Shown in pieces: positions 17,313-29,311 of a stretch of DNA of 64,000 bases. This stretch comes from Pseudoscardovia radai. Its GTDB lineage: Bacteria; Actinomycetota; Actinomycetes; Actinomycetales; Bifidobacteriaceae. The DNA lies in assembly GCF_002259605.1 (NCBI RefSeq), contig NZ_MWWR01000004.1, positions 253,962-317,961 of the forward strand, in the 5' to 3' direction. The notes beneath the pieces are model-generated. The model saw only the letters and a program-made list of their open reading frames with translations. It searched no databases and was not told where the DNA came from. The position numbers were made by a program, and so were the translations under genes. The first letter of the stretch is position 1, and the number at the start of each line of letters is the position of its first letter.

Positions 17313-17389
17313 TGGTAGCGGGGCATGGATTTGAACCATGGACCTCTGGGTTATGAGCCCAGCGAGCTACCGAGCTGCTCCACCCCGCG
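17313..17389 (-). tRNA. Initiator tRNA-Met (CAT)
   Basis: A 77-nt cloverleaf on the minus strand with encoded CCA. The anticodon arm is CTGGG-CTCATAA-CCCAG. Two initiator hallmarks are visible: three consecutive G-C pairs in the anticodon stem next to the loop, and an unpaired first position (C1 opposite T72) in the acceptor stem. The T arm contains GGTTCAAATCC. Confidence 0.95.
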
Positions 17390-17718
17390 TCGGCTGCCGT
17401 TTCAGGCAGCGCCTACTACTATAACGGTCAACGCCGGAGCGTCAAGCCTCGGCGTGTCGTTGTCATGGGGCTGTGCCCGGACCGTGTAGAAAACACGATT
17501 TTCCCACTGCGTTTTCGTGATTCCAGGCCTCCTCGCACCCGCCTCCTCGCATCCGTATCGGCGGGCGGGGCGTGAGGGGAGCGGGAGAATCGTGTTTGCT
17601 CGCCGCGCGCCAAGCTCGCGCCCGACCGCGCCCACCCTGCGCGCCCGCCCCGCCTCCGCCCGCCACCATTCATCTACCAGCGAAGACGTGCCACACACCG
17701 ATTCATTACAATAAAAAC
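17390..17718. other. Intergenic region upstream of metA
   Basis: GC-rich, without a credible gene. It contains CACGATTTTCCC (17494) and AGAATCGTG (17586), copies of a short motif that recurs in many gaps of this window. No SAM riboswitch or T-box blocks are visible before metA. Confidence 0.5.
17707..17712 (+). promoter_or_regulatory. -10 box of leaderless metA
   Basis: TACAAT ends 6 bases before the metA ATG at 17719, where there is no Shine-Dalgarno sequence. Confidence 0.55.
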
Positions 17719-18759
17719 ATGCCTATCAAGATACCGATGGGATTGCCCGCACGCGGTGTGCTGGATGCAGAACGCATCTTCGCTCTGGAGGATCCGGAGG
17801 CGGAGAAGCAGGATTTCCGCCCGCTGCGTTTCGTAATCCTGAACCTTATGCCGAAGAAGATCGAGACCGAGACCCAGCTGCTCCGTCTCATGTCCAAGTC
17901 ACCGCTGCAGCTCGACGTCGACTTCATGCGCACCTCCACGCACACCGGGACGCATGTGAGCCACGACCACCTCATCAAGTTCTACGAGACGCTCGACTCG
18001 TTCCGCGACAAATGCTACGACGGCCTCGTCGTGACCGGCGCGCCCGTGGAGCATCTCGACTTCGAAGAGGTGGATTACTGGGACGAGTTCAAGGAGATTC
18101 TCGACTGGGCGTCGACGCATGTGTTCTCCACCATGTATCTGTGCTGGGGCGCCATGGCCGGCCTCAACTACCACTACGGCGTGCGCAAGCACCTCGAGCC
18201 GCAGAAGATCTTCGGCGTGTTCCCGCAGTATCTGATGGACGAGTACTGCTTCCTGACGAACGGCTTTGACGAGATTGCACTGCAGCCGCACTCACGCCTG
18301 GCATCCGTGGACGAGGACGACATCCGCGCGAACCCGGACCTGCAGATCCTCACATGGGGCCCCGACTCCGGCCCGGGCCTCTTGGCGAACAAGGACTTCT
18401 CCGAGGTCTTCGCGCTCGGCCACTGGGAGTACTCGAAGCGCACGCTCGCCGAGGAATACGAGCGCGACATGAAGAAGGGCCTCAAGAACGTGCCCTTCCC
18501 GCGCAACTACTTCCCGCATGACGACCCCACGCTCGAGCCGCTGTTCTCATGGCGCGCGCACGGCAACCTGCTGTGGCGCAACTGGATCAACTGGGTGTAC
18601 GAAACGACGCCGTACGACCTCTCGCAGATCCCGACGCTGCGTCGCGAGAAGCGCCTGGGCACCGACCGCAGCCTGCGCCACGCCGCGGAGTCGCCGCGTA
18701 AGGACGATTTCGCGCCCTTCGCGCACGACGGCTACGGCCTGACGGAAGGGTTCCGGTAG
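17719..18759 (+). CDS. metA: Homoserine O-acetyltransferase, MetA family
   Basis: 346 residues, full length. It acylates homoserine in methionine synthesis. The catalytic set of the MetA family is intact: C142 (MYLCWGAMAG), H235 and E237 (FALGHWEYS). The acyl-donor residue at position 111 is Glu (TGAPVE), as in the acetyl-CoA-using MetA of Bacillus cereus; E. coli MetA, which uses succinyl-CoA, has Gly there. So although the family is often annotated as succinyltransferase, this enzyme should use acetyl-CoA. It is leaderless and monocistronic, ending in a hairpin terminator. Confidence 0.93.
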   Translation: MPIKIPMGLPARGVLDAERIFALEDPEAEKQDFRPLRFVILNLMPKKIETETQLLRLMSKSPLQLDVDFMRTSTHTGTHVSHDHLIKFYETLDSFRDKCYDGLVVTGAPVEHLDFEEVDYWDEFKEILDWASTHVFSTMYLCWGAMAGLNYHYGVRKHLEPQKIFGVFPQYLMDEYCFLTNGFDEIALQPHSRLASVDEDDIRANPDLQILTWGPDSGPGLLANKDFSEVFALGHWEYSKRTLAEEYERDMKKGLKNVPFPRNYFPHDDPTLEPLFSWRAHGNLLWRNWINWVYETTPYDLSQIPTLRREKRLGTDRSLRHAAESPRKDDFAPFAHDGYGLTEGFR

Positions 18760-18815
18760 AGCCGGCTTCGGATTGCGGTCGGCGCGGCCGATGCGCGGCC
18801 GATGCGCGGCTGGCG

Positions 18816-18867
18816 CGGGGCGGCGGTCTCCTATATAAGTAAGGAGGCCGCCGCCCCGTTCGTTTTT
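18816..18867 (+). terminator. metA terminator
   Basis: A long imperfect stem (GGGGCGGCGG-T-CTCC against GGAG-G-CCGCCGCCCC) with an AT-rich loop is followed by GTTCGTTTTT. Confidence 0.75.
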
Positions 18868-18874
18868 GGCGGAT

Positions 18875-19066
18875 GGCGGTTGGTGGTGAGGATTCTTCGC
18901 CATGAGGCACGGTTTTCGTGCTGGGGCGGCGGCTTGGGCCCGGTTTGGCGGTTGGTGGTGAGGATTCTTCGCCATGAGGCACGGTTTTCGTGCTGGGGCG
19001 GCGGCTTGGGCCCGGTTTGGCGGTTGGTGGTGAGGATTCTTCGCCATGAAGCACGATTTCCCCGTC
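18875..19066. repeat. Family D tandem repeat, 72-bp period, 2.6 units
   Basis: Two identical 72-bp units start at 18875 and 18947 (GGCGGTTGGTGGTGAGGATT...), and a third, diverging and truncated, at 19019. Each full unit contains the small hairpin GCACG-GTTTT-CGTGC and the words GGCGGCGGCTTGGGCCCGG. It lies just after the metA terminator and has no gene. Confidence 0.9.
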
Positions 19067-19642
19067 CATCGCCCGCGACCACAGGACGGCGAATCTCGAA
19101 GTGTGGTCTTGAGGGTCCGTTTGCACGTTCGTAACATGGACGTCATGTTCCGGCGGGGCGCGGGGTGGCGCGCGGGTCGGTCTTGCGGCCGGAAAATCGT
19201 GGGAAAACGGCAGGGGAGGCCGGCGGTCGAATCGTAGAAAACCTTTGGAATTCCAACGATTTCGCACTCCCCGCAGAACCTCGCGCGGCAGGGGCGCAAC
19301 GCCCGGAGGGTTTCGCCTTAGGCAAAAAGAATCGGCCGAATGTCCAGTCTTTGGTCATTTCGCGTCCCGGAACGTCGCGCCGGCCGGAACGCAAGCATTT
19401 CCAAGGTCTCCGCGCCAGCCGTTCCATCTGGGAACGAAGAATACGCCGTCATACGCGCGCGCCGCGCACGCCCCGGAAAATGTGAAGACACTGTGTGCAC
19501 GAACATGCCGAAAACGTTGGAAACACAACGTTCCCGACTGGCCGCCATGACGAAATCCGTAGCGATACGAAACAATTCGCCAATTATTCATGACTTGGAG
19601 CGGGGCTATAGTTACATCTGTCAAAAGAGGTAGGAGGCGTAT
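19067..19642. other. Gene-free region upstream of the ATP synthase operon
   Basis: No credible gene. It holds GGAAAATCGTG (19191) and a pair of AACGTT words 14 bp apart (19513 and 19527). The last 60 bp are AT-richer. TATAGT (19607-19612) is a possible -10 box for the operon, giving a ~25-base leader that contains AGGAGG; no good -35 box is visible. Confidence 0.5.
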
Positions 19643-20476
19643 ATGACAGGTTCTGTCGGACTGAGTGTCCTGACGGCCGCGGGTGGACTCACCCTGGCTG
19701 ACGGGCCCTCGGAGCTGCCTTCCATCGATGACTTCCTTCCCCCGGAAATACTTTTCCAGGGGACGCCTTTTGCAATGAACCGAATCATCCTCATCAGGGC
19801 GATCATGACAGTGGTCCTCCTGCTGGTGTTCGGCATCACTGCGAAAAGGGCGAAGCTGATCCCCGGCCGCTGGCAGGGGTTCGTTGAGTGGATGATCGAA
19901 TTCGTCGAGTACAACGTGGTGTATTCCACGATGGGCGAGCTGCGCGGCAAGCGCTACGTGCCCATGTGCTGCACGATTTTCTTCACCGCCCTGTGCTTCA
20001 ACCTCTGCGGCGTGATCCCGGGATTCAACATCGCGGCGACGGCGACCATCGCCATGCCGCTGATGTTCGCCCTGTGGACCCTCGTCCAGTACTGGCGTTC
20101 CGGCATCCGCTCCAACGGAGGCCTCGGGAAGTATCTGAAGAAGGAGCTGTTCCCCGCGGGCGTTCCATGGCCCGTGTACATCCTGCTGTCCCCGATCAAG
20201 TTCCTCGAAATCGCCGTCATCCAGCCGGGCGCCCTGACGCTTCGACTCTTCGCCAACATGGTGTCGGGCCATCTGACCCTGGCCACCGCGCTGGTGATGA
20301 CGGATTGGTACATCATCCAGGTGCATAACGCTGCCATGGTGCCGGTCGGCATCCTGTGGTTCCTGTTCGGATTCCTGATGACTGCCTTCGAGATCTTCAT
20401 CGCGGCCCTGCAAGCATTCATCTTCTCCGTGCTGACCGCTGTCTATATCAACAGCAGCTATCCGGAGGACGAGTAG
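19643..20476 (+). CDS. atpB: ATP synthase Fo subunit a
   Basis: 277 residues. The membrane subunit forms the proton half-channels facing the c-ring. Hydrophobic segments include AIMTVVLLLVFGI, CCTIFFTALCFNLCGVIPGF and the C-terminal LWFLFGFLMTAFEIFIAALQAF. The essential arginine is R201 in GALTLRLFANMVSGH. Strong AGGAGG lies 6 bases before the ATG. First gene of an eight-gene operon. Confidence 0.96.
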   Translation: MTGSVGLSVLTAAGGLTLADGPSELPSIDDFLPPEILFQGTPFAMNRIILIRAIMTVVLLLVFGITAKRAKLIPGRWQGFVEWMIEFVEYNVVYSTMGELRGKRYVPMCCTIFFTALCFNLCGVIPGFNIAATATIAMPLMFALWTLVQYWRSGIRSNGGLGKYLKKELFPAGVPWPVYILLSPIKFLEIAVIQPGALTLRLFANMVSGHLTLATALVMTDWYIIQVHNAAMVPVGILWFLFGFLMTAFEIFIAALQAFIFSVLTAVYINSSYPEDE

Positions 20477-20541
20477 GACCAAGCCCCTGCGGATACGCAG
20501 GGCGCGGAACCATTCATAAAGCAACTCATTTCGATGCTTAG

Positions 20542-20808
<267 letters not shown>

Positions 20809-20888
20809 AAGAAGGAACCGAAGCCGAAAGCCGCCGCGCCCTTCGCGCGCGGAACAAATAAGGCATGAGTTAAGGAAAGGAGGGATGC

Positions 20889-21428
20889 ATGACGACTTTC
20901 GCAGAAGAGAATTCCGGAATCGACCTGTTCATTCCGAAGACGTATGACATCTTCTGGTCGCTCATCATCCTTGTCATCCTTGCGGTCTTCTTCTATAAGT
21001 TCTTCCTGCCGAGGTTCCAGAAGATTTTCGACGAGCGCGCCGAGAAGATTCAGGGCGGCATGGACAAGGCCGCTGCCGCCGAGAAAGAGGCGGCGGAGGC
21101 CAAGAAGAAGTACGAGGATCAGCTGACGCAGGCCCGCGTGCAGGCTTCCAAGATTCGCGACGACGCCCGCGCAGAGGCATCGCATATCATCGCCGATGCC
21201 AGGACGCGCGCCGAGCAGGAGGCCGCACAGGTCTCCGCGAACGCCCAGAGGTCCATCGAATCCCAGCAGCAGCAGGCCCTGGTCAGCCTGAAGGGCGAGG
21301 TCGGATCGCTGTCCGTCGCGCTCGCAGGCAAGATCCTGGGCAAGCAGCTCGAATCCGATGCCGTGCAGTCCGACATGATCGATTCCGTCCTCGGGGATCT
21401 CGAGAGCGAATCGGCCGACAAGAACTGA
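20889..21428 (+). CDS. atpF: ATP synthase Fo subunit b
   Basis: 179 residues. One N-terminal transmembrane segment (IFWSLIILVILAVFFYKFFLP, ~21-41) is followed by a long charged helix rich in Ala/Glu/Lys/Gln. It forms the peripheral stalk linking Fo to F1 through delta. AAGGAAAGGAGG lies just before the ATG. The preceding gap has a GC-rich hairpin (about 20828-20850). Confidence 0.95.
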   Translation: MTTFAEENSGIDLFIPKTYDIFWSLIILVILAVFFYKFFLPRFQKIFDERAEKIQGGMDKAAAAEKEAAEAKKKYEDQLTQARVQASKIRDDARAEASHIIADARTRAEQEAAQVSANAQRSIESQQQQALVSLKGEVGSLSVALAGKILGKQLESDAVQSDMIDSVLGDLESESADKN

Positions 21429-21444
21429 GTAAGGAGGTGACGGA

Positions 21445-22263
21445 ATGCGCGGAGAGACTTCGCTGACCAGCGAGAGGGCGGCGCGTGAGAAATTCGCGCC
21501 GAAGCTCAAGGCCAAGGGCCTGGATGCCGGCCGGATCGCGGATGAGCTGTTCGGCTTCACCCAGATCCTGGACACGAACATCAAGCTGGAACGGGCGCTG
21601 ACCGATACGTCCCGCCCGGCCGCGGATAAAACCCGGCTGGTCACGGATATCGTCAGCAATGCCGTCGATCCGCTGACCGTCGAGATTCTCTCCGATCTCG
21701 CCGCCCGTCGCTGGAGCCGTATCGCGCATATTGCGAACGCCACCGAGGACCTTGCCATCGACGCGCAGCTCTACCAGGCGGATGCCATGGGCTGCACGGG
21801 CCAGGTTGCGGTGGAGCTTGCGAAGATCCATTCGGCCCTGCTCAACCTGTCGGTGCTGCGCTCCGAGCTGTCGGACCCCCAGTCCGACCCCGAGAGGCGC
21901 GTGACCCTGCTGGACCACCTGTTCGACAAGGACCAGCTCAATCCGGTCACGCTGAAGCTCGCCGAGCAGGCCACGAGGGATTTGCGCAACAGGCGCTACC
22001 TGTACACGATCCAGTGGCTTATCGACAAGATCTCTGAGCATTGCGGCGAGACAGTGGTGACGGTCACCTCGGCCGTCGAGCTGTCGAGCGAGCAGATCAA
22101 GCGAATCATCGAGATTTATTCGAAAAAGCTCAATCGTCCTGTCCACGTGAACTCCGTCGTCGACGCATCCGTGCTCGGCGGCATCAGGGTTCAGTACGGC
22201 GCGGAGGTTATCGACAACACCGTCGTCGCCAAGCTGAAGAACCTGCAGCGTTCCGTGGCGTAG
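21445..22263 (+). CDS. atpH: ATP synthase F1 subunit delta
   Basis: 272 residues, about 90 longer than the E. coli subunit but normal for actinobacteria. The conserved C-terminal part is VVTVTSAVELSSEQIKRIIEIY...HVNSVVDASVLGGIRVQYG..VIDNTV. It holds the peripheral stalk to the top of F1. AAGGAGGTGA precedes the ATG at 21445, 16 bp after atpF. Confidence 0.95.
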   Translation: MRGETSLTSERAAREKFAPKLKAKGLDAGRIADELFGFTQILDTNIKLERALTDTSRPAADKTRLVTDIVSNAVDPLTVEILSDLAARRWSRIAHIANATEDLAIDAQLYQADAMGCTGQVAVELAKIHSALLNLSVLRSELSDPQSDPERRVTLLDHLFDKDQLNPVTLKLAEQATRDLRNRRYLYTIQWLIDKISEHCGETVVTVTSAVELSSEQIKRIIEIYSKKLNRPVHVNSVVDASVLGGIRVQYGAEVIDNTVVAKLKNLQRSVA

Positions 22264-22322
22264 AACGAGAGAACTTCCATACGTATCCATACGTAGCAAC
22301 TGAAGGAAATAAGGAGTGATCT

Positions 22323-23984
22323 ATGGCTGAACTGTCCATCGATCCCGCCGCGATTCGTCGGGCGCTTGACGATTTCGTCGACTCCTACAAGCCCTCGGAT
22401 ACCCCGACCGAAGAGGTCGGATATGTGAGGACTGCGGGCGACGGCATCGCGCACGTCGAGGGCCTTCCCGGCTGCATGGCCAACGAACTGCTGAAGTTCG
22501 CTGACGGCACGCTGGGCCTGGCGTTCAACCTCGACGCCCGTGAGATCGGCGTTGTTATCCTGGGTGACTTCGCAGGCATCGAGGAAGGCCAGGAGGTTCG
22601 CCGTACGGGCGAGGTCCTGTCCGTCCCGGTCGGCGACGGTTATCTCGGCCGCGTGGTGAACCCGCTGGGCGAGCCCATCGACGGCCTGGGTGACATCAAG
22701 TGCGAATCCCGCCGTATTCTCGAGGCGCAGGCGCCGGACGTGATGCATCGTCATCCCGTCGACCAGCCGCTGTCCACCGGCCTCAAGGCCATCGACGCCA
22801 TGACGCCGATCGGCCGCGGCCAGCGCCAGCTGATCATCGGCGACCGCCAGACCGGCAAGACCGCCATCGCGATCGATACCATCATCAACCAGAAGAAGAA
22901 CTGGGAGACCGGCGACCCGGCCAAGCAGGTGCGCTGCATCTACGTGGCCGTCGGCCAGAAGGGCTCGACGATCGCCTCCGTGCGCGCCGCCCTCGAGGAT
23001 GCCGGCGCCATGGAGTACACGACCATCGTGGCCTCCCCGGCGTCCGATTCCGCCGGCTTCAAGTACATCGCGCCGTACACCGGCTCGGCCATCGGCCAGC
23101 ACTGGATGTACAACGGCAAGCACGTGCTCATCGTCTTCGATGACCTGAGCAAGCAGGCCGAGGCGTACCGTTCGATCTCGTTGCTTCTGCGCCGCCCGCC
23201 GGGGCGTGAGGCCTACCCGGGCGATGTGTTCTATCTGCATTCCCGCCTGCTGGAACGCTGCGCCCGCCTGTCCGATGACCTGGGCGGTGGCTCCATGACC
23301 GGTCTGCCGATCGTGGAGACGAAGGCGAACGATGTGTCCGCCTACATTCCGACGAACGTGATCTCCATCACCGATGGCCAGATCTTCCTGCAGTCCGACC
23401 TGTTCAACGCCGGCCAGCGTCCCGCCGTGGACGTCGGCATCTCGGTTTCCCGAGTCGGCGGCGCTGCGCAGACGAAGGCCCTCAAGAAGGTCTCCGGCAC
23501 GTTGAAGATCTCGCTCGCCCAGTACAAGTCCCTCGAGTCCTTCGCCATGTTCGCGTCCGACCTGGATGCGGCCTCGAAGGCGCAGCTGACGCGCGGCTCC
23601 CACCTGATGGAGCTGCTCAAGCAGCCGCAGTACTCGCCGTACTCCCCGGAGCAGGAGGTCGTGTCCATCTGGGCCGGCACCCACGGGAAGCTCGACGATC
23701 TGCCGCTCGGGGACGTGCTTCCGTTCGAGAAGGGTATGCTCGAGTACGTCGACCACAACAGCGACGTCATCAAGACGATCGCCGAAACCGGTGACTTCAC
23801 GGCCGAAACCGAGAAGGCGCTGGACAAGGCCGTGGACGACTACCGCGACACCTATGTCAAGCTCGACGGCACCCCGCTGATCAACAAGGACGACAAGGGC
23901 GAAGGACCGACGGCCGTGAAGCAGGAGAAAATCGTGCGTCACACCAAGAAGTCCGCCAAGAAGTCCGCGAAGGCGGGTAACTAG
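22323..23984 (+). CDS. atpA: ATP synthase F1 subunit alpha
   Basis: 553 residues. The non-catalytic nucleotide-binding subunit. The P-loop GDRQTGKT lies near residue 173, with [20 protein letters not shown] further on and the family signature region [14 protein letters not shown]. Compared with E. coli there is a ~35-residue C-terminal extension ending in [18 protein letters not shown] precedes the ATG. Confidence 0.98.
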   Translation: MAELSIDPAAIRRALDDFVDSYKPSDTPTEEVGYVRTAGDGIAHVEGLPGCMANELLKFADGTLGLAFNLDAREIGVVILGDFAGIEEGQEVRRTGEVLSVPVGDGYLGRVVNPLGEPIDGLGDIKCESRRILEAQAPDVMHRHPVDQPLSTGLKAIDAMTPIGRGQRQLIIGDRQTGKTAIAIDTIINQKKNWETGDPAKQVRCIYVAVGQKGSTIASVRAALEDAGAMEYTTIVASPASDSAGFKYIAPYTGSAIGQHWMYNGKHVLIVFDDLSKQAEAYRSISLLLRRPPGREAYPGDVFYLHSRLLERCARLSDDLGGGSMTGLPIVETKANDVSAYIPTNVISITDGQIFLQSDLFNAGQRPAVDVGISVSRVGGAAQTKALKKVSGTLKISLAQYKSLESFAMFASDLDAASKAQLTRGSHLMELLKQPQYSPYSPEQEVVSIWAGTHGKLDDLPLGDVLPFEKGMLEYVDHNSDVIKTIAETGDFTAETEKALDKAVDDYRDTYVKLDGTPLINKDDKGEGPTAVKQEKIVRHTKKSAKKSAKAGN

Positions 23985-23986
23985 TC

Positions 23987-26419
<2,433 letters not shown>

Positions 26420-26420
<1 letters not shown>

Positions 26421-26758
26421 TGGCTAGCGAAAAACCCACCATGAAGGTCAACATCGTGGCCGCCGACCGTCCGATCTGGTCGGGCACGGCGTACTCGGTG
26501 ATCATTCCGGCCTCGAACGGACAGATGGGAATTCTGCCCGAGCACGAGCCGGTTCTGACGGTGATCGAGCATGGATCCGTGCGTGTGAAGAGCACGAGCG
26601 GGCACCAGCACGTCTTCACGGTTACTGATGGGTTTGCCGCCTTTGACTCCAATTCCCTGACTGTGGCCGTCGAAAGGTGCACCGACGATGAGGAGCCGCA
26701 GGACGCCGCCGATTCCGGCGCGTCCGCTGGCTCTGGCGCGTCGGCAGACGCGGAGTAG
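26420..26758 (+). CDS. atpC: ATP synthase F1 subunit epsilon
   Basis: 112 residues, shorter than the E. coli subunit. The N-terminal beta-sandwich is recognisable (VNIVAADRPIWSGTAYSVIIPASNG, GILPEHEPVL). The C-terminal helical hairpin that inhibits ATPase in many species is replaced by a short acidic Ser/Ala/Gly tail (ADSGASAGSGASADAE). Last gene of the operon. Confidence 0.94.
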
Positions 26759-26882
26759 GCCGGGCCAGCTGCCGCGGGTGGCTTGCTTGGCTGCTGCTGG
26801 CTTGCTGGCTCTCTGCGTGAGGCGCGCGAGGCCTTGGGTTTCCTAGGCTCGCGCGTCGGACGGTGTGCCGGATTCTTACGGA

Positions 26883-26922
26883 CGGACGTCCGCGATATAG
26901 ATCGCGGACGTCCGTTTTTTTG
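26883..26922 (+). terminator. ATP synthase operon terminator
   Basis: A 14-bp perfect stem (CGGACGTCCGCGAT and its complement around ATAG) is followed by seven T residues, a textbook intrinsic terminator. Confidence 0.95.
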
Positions 26923-26954
26923 TATGTGGGGCGTTGGGGTGGGGTGGTTGGATT

Positions 26955-27640
26955 GGTGTGAAATGGGCTTCGGTGGGTGTGGCGGCACCCGCTTAAGGCG
27001 ATTTTGGGGTGGTTTTGACGATTTTTCGGCCTGAAATGGCGTTCGGTGGGTGTGTGGACACCCACTTTATGCGGTTTTGGGGTTCCGGCGGGCGGTTTTG
27101 GGGTTGGAATCGCGCAAAGTGGGTGTGGCGGCACCCACTTTGGGTGGTTCGTCGGGTTCCTTTTAACAGTGTGATGGGTTGCGGACGGAAAACGTATGAT
27201 TTTGCCGTCCGGAGGCCGTTTTGTGTCCGTTTCCCATCCCATTGTTATGGGAGGGGGTGGTGTCCGGCGGTGTTTTGGTCCGGTTTGGCGTTGGGCGGGT
27301 GTTGGGGCACACACTTAAGACGATTTCTGCTTGGTTCTGTCGATCTTTGGGGTTGGGATGGCGTTGGGCGGGTGTGGCGGCACCCGCTTAAGGCGATTTC
27401 GGGGCGTTGGGTGGGTTGGATTGGTGTGAAATGGGCTTGGGCGGGTGTGGCGGCACCCGCTTTAGGCGGTTTCGGGGTTCCGGCGGGTGGTTTTGGGGTT
27501 GGGATGGCGTTCGGCGGGTGTGGCGGCACCCGCTTAAGGCGATTTCGGCTTGGTTTTGACGATTTTTGGGGTTGAGATGGGCTTCGGCGGGTGTGGCGGC
27601 ACCCGTTTAAGGCGGTTTTGGGTTGGCTTTGACGGTTTCG
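26955..27640. repeat. Family C palindrome array, 73-bp period, 8 units, interrupted by a Family B element
   Basis: GGGTG cores lie at 26975, 27048 and 27121, then, after a Family B element (27165-27246), at 27297, 27370, 27443, 27516 and 27589. Every interval within each block is exactly 73 bp. Units have hairpins such as GCGGGTG-TGGCGG-CACCCGC. It fills the gap between atpC and the acetyltransferase gene; no gene is visible. Confidence 0.92.
27165..27246. repeat. Family B 82-bp palindromic element, copy 3
   Basis: Starts AACAGTGTGATGGGTTGCGG and ends CCATCCCATTGTT; 82 bp. Its interior and flanks closely match the copy at 6224, and both are embedded in Family C arrays. Confidence 0.85.
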
Positions 27641-27737
27641 GGGCAGAGCGGGGGAATCGTGGATAATGGCAGGGGATGGGAGGACCATGCAGCCAGACGC
27701 CTCCCTCTCTACCGCCCTCCTTACGAAAGGAATGCCC

Positions 27738-28364
27738 ATGAGCGAGAAAAACCGCATGCTGTCGGGCGAGCTGTACATCGCCGCCGATCCCGAGCTGGAG
27801 CGGATGTCGTTGCGCCGCCGCCGGCTCGTGCAGGAATTCAACACCGCGCCGTATGACGCCTTCGCCGAGCGCGAGCGCATCATGCGCGACCTGCTCGGCG
27901 GCGCGGGGGAGAACCTTGTGGTCGAGCCGCCGTTCCATTGCGATTACGGCTGCAACACCATCGTGGGCAACGATTTTTACGCGAACAGCGACTGCATTTT
28001 CCTCGACGTGGCGCCCATCACCATCGGCGACCACGTGTTCCTCGGCCCGCGCATCGGGCTGTATACGCCATATCATCCGATCGACGCGGGCGTGCGCAAC
28101 GAGGCGCTCGAAGGCGGCCTGCCGATAACCATCGGCAGCGACGTGTGGATGGGCGGCAATGTGGTGGTGTGCCCCGGCGTCACGATCGGCGACGATGCGG
28201 TGATTGGCGCGGGAAGCGTGGTGGTCAAGGATATTCCGTCGCATTCCGTGGCGGTCGGCAATCCCTGCCGCGTCATCCGCCCGATCGGCGCCGACGACCG
28301 CGAGTACTGGCGCGCGAAGGCCGACGCGTACCGGCGCGAGGTAGCGTTGGAGCGCGGGGAGTAG
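27738..28364 (+). CDS. Sugar O-acetyltransferase (maltose/galactoside acetyltransferase type)
   Basis: 208 residues. The N-terminal maltose-acetyltransferase region (KNRMLSGELYIAADPEL) precedes a left-handed beta-helix of hexapeptide repeats. FYANSDCIFLDVAPITIGDHVFLGP and YTPYHPID carry the family's active-site region, and ITIGSDVWMGGNVVVCPGVTIG and VVVKDIPSHSVAVGNPCRVI are typical. It transfers acetyl from acetyl-CoA to a sugar hydroxyl; the sugar is not decidable. GAAAGGAA lies before the chosen ATG. An upstream GATAAT may be the -10 box. Confidence 0.9.
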   Translation: MSEKNRMLSGELYIAADPELERMSLRRRRLVQEFNTAPYDAFAERERIMRDLLGGAGENLVVEPPFHCDYGCNTIVGNDFYANSDCIFLDVAPITIGDHVFLGPRIGLYTPYHPIDAGVRNEALEGGLPITIGSDVWMGGNVVVCPGVTIGDDAVIGAGSVVVKDIPSHSVAVGNPCRVIRPIGADDREYWRAKADAYRREVALERGE

Positions 28365-28426
28365 GGCATACGGTGGCGCCGAGGCGTCTGGGCGCGCGTG
28401 GCGAGGCGGCGGTAGCGGTGGCTCCG

Positions 28427-28432
28427 TATACT
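28427..28432 (+). promoter_or_regulatory. -10 box of leaderless nucS
   Basis: TATACT ends 7 bases before the GTG start at 28440; no Shine-Dalgarno is present. Confidence 0.6.
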
Positions 28433-28439
28433 TCACGAT

Positions 28440-29198
28440 GTGCGAATCATTGTTGCCGATTGTTCCGCGGTGTACTCGGGCCGCCTCAACGCCATGCTGC
28501 CGCGCGCCACGCGCGTGATCCTCGTCAAGGCCGATTCCAGCGTCCTCATCTTCTCGGAGCTCGGCTCCTACAAGCCGCTGAACTGGATGGCGGCGCCGTG
28601 CCGCCTGCGCGAATACGGCCCCGACAGCGAGCGGTGGGAGTCACTGGTGCGCGACACCTATGTGGACGATGACCCGGACGATGCGGAGGGCGATGAAGAA
28701 GGATCCGAACCGGTGCGCTTCCTGCGCGCCACGGCGGAGAAGGGCCCCGATATCCTCACCGTCGCCATCTACCGGGTGCATTCCGACCAGACCTTCGACC
28801 TGGGCTCCGATCCGGGGTTGGTCAAGGACGGCGTCGAGGACCATCTACAGCGCTACCTCGCCGAGCAGATCGAGCGCATCGGCGAAGGTGCAAGGCTTAT
28901 CCGGCGCGAGTATCCGACGGCCATCGGACCGGTGGACATCATGGCCGAGGACGCCGACGGCACGCATGTGGCCATCGAGATCAAGCGCCACGGCGGCATC
29001 GACGGCGTGGAACAGCTCACGCGCTACTGCAAGTTGCTCAACCGCGACCCGCTGCTCGCACCGGTGCGCGGCATCTTCGCCGCACAGACCATCACTCCGC
29101 AGGCGCGCGTTCTCGCCGGCGAGCGCGGCTTCGAATGCCTGATCCTCGACTACGACGATATGAAGGGCCGCGCCTCCGGCGACCTGACCCTGTTCTGA
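28440..29198 (+). CDS. nucS: Mismatch-specific endonuclease NucS/EndoMS
   Basis: 252 residues. In actinobacteria and archaea that lack MutS/MutL, NucS cuts both strands at mismatches. The RecB-like nuclease core is intact: D166 (GPVDIMAED), E180 and K182 (VAIEIKRHGG), and Q192-LTRY. The C-terminal GDLTLF resembles the sliding-clamp-binding tail of the family. An acidic stretch at ~75-90 (DDDPDDAEGDEEGSE) appears to be an insertion. It starts with GTG and is leaderless. A hairpin terminator follows. Confidence 0.93.
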   Translation: MRIIVADCSAVYSGRLNAMLPRATRVILVKADSSVLIFSELGSYKPLNWMAAPCRLREYGPDSERWESLVRDTYVDDDPDDAEGDEEGSEPVRFLRATAEKGPDILTVAIYRVHSDQTFDLGSDPGLVKDGVEDHLQRYLAEQIERIGEGARLIRREYPTAIGPVDIMAEDADGTHVAIEIKRHGGIDGVEQLTRYCKLLNRDPLLAPVRGIFAAQTITPQARVLAGERGFECLILDYDDMKGRASGDLTLF

Positions 29199-29242
29199 CG
29201 CTCCCTGCGCAATCGGTGCAACCGGTGCAACGAACGATATGA

Positions 29243-29272
29243 AAGGGCCTCCGGCGGATGTCGGAGGCCCTT
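29243..29272. terminator. Terminator between nucS and the FKBP gene
   Basis: An 11-bp perfect stem (AAGGGCCTCCG and its complement, 8-base loop) between convergent genes. It has few T residues on the plus strand and TTTCATATC on the minus strand. Confidence 0.75.
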
Positions 29273-29311
29273 GTGCGTGGTCAGGCTGTTTTGGTCAGAA
29301 GCAACCCGCGA

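Noticed and set aside
18875..19066. Coding repeat (minus-strand frame with HGEESSPPT repeats)
   Set aside because: It is a 72-bp nucleotide repeat read in an open frame, without a start signal or an extension into unique protein sequence.
19355..20524. Long antisense genes opposite atpB and many other genes
   Set aside because: Long minus-strand frames opposite real genes result from GC-rich codon use; their proteins show no family resemblance.
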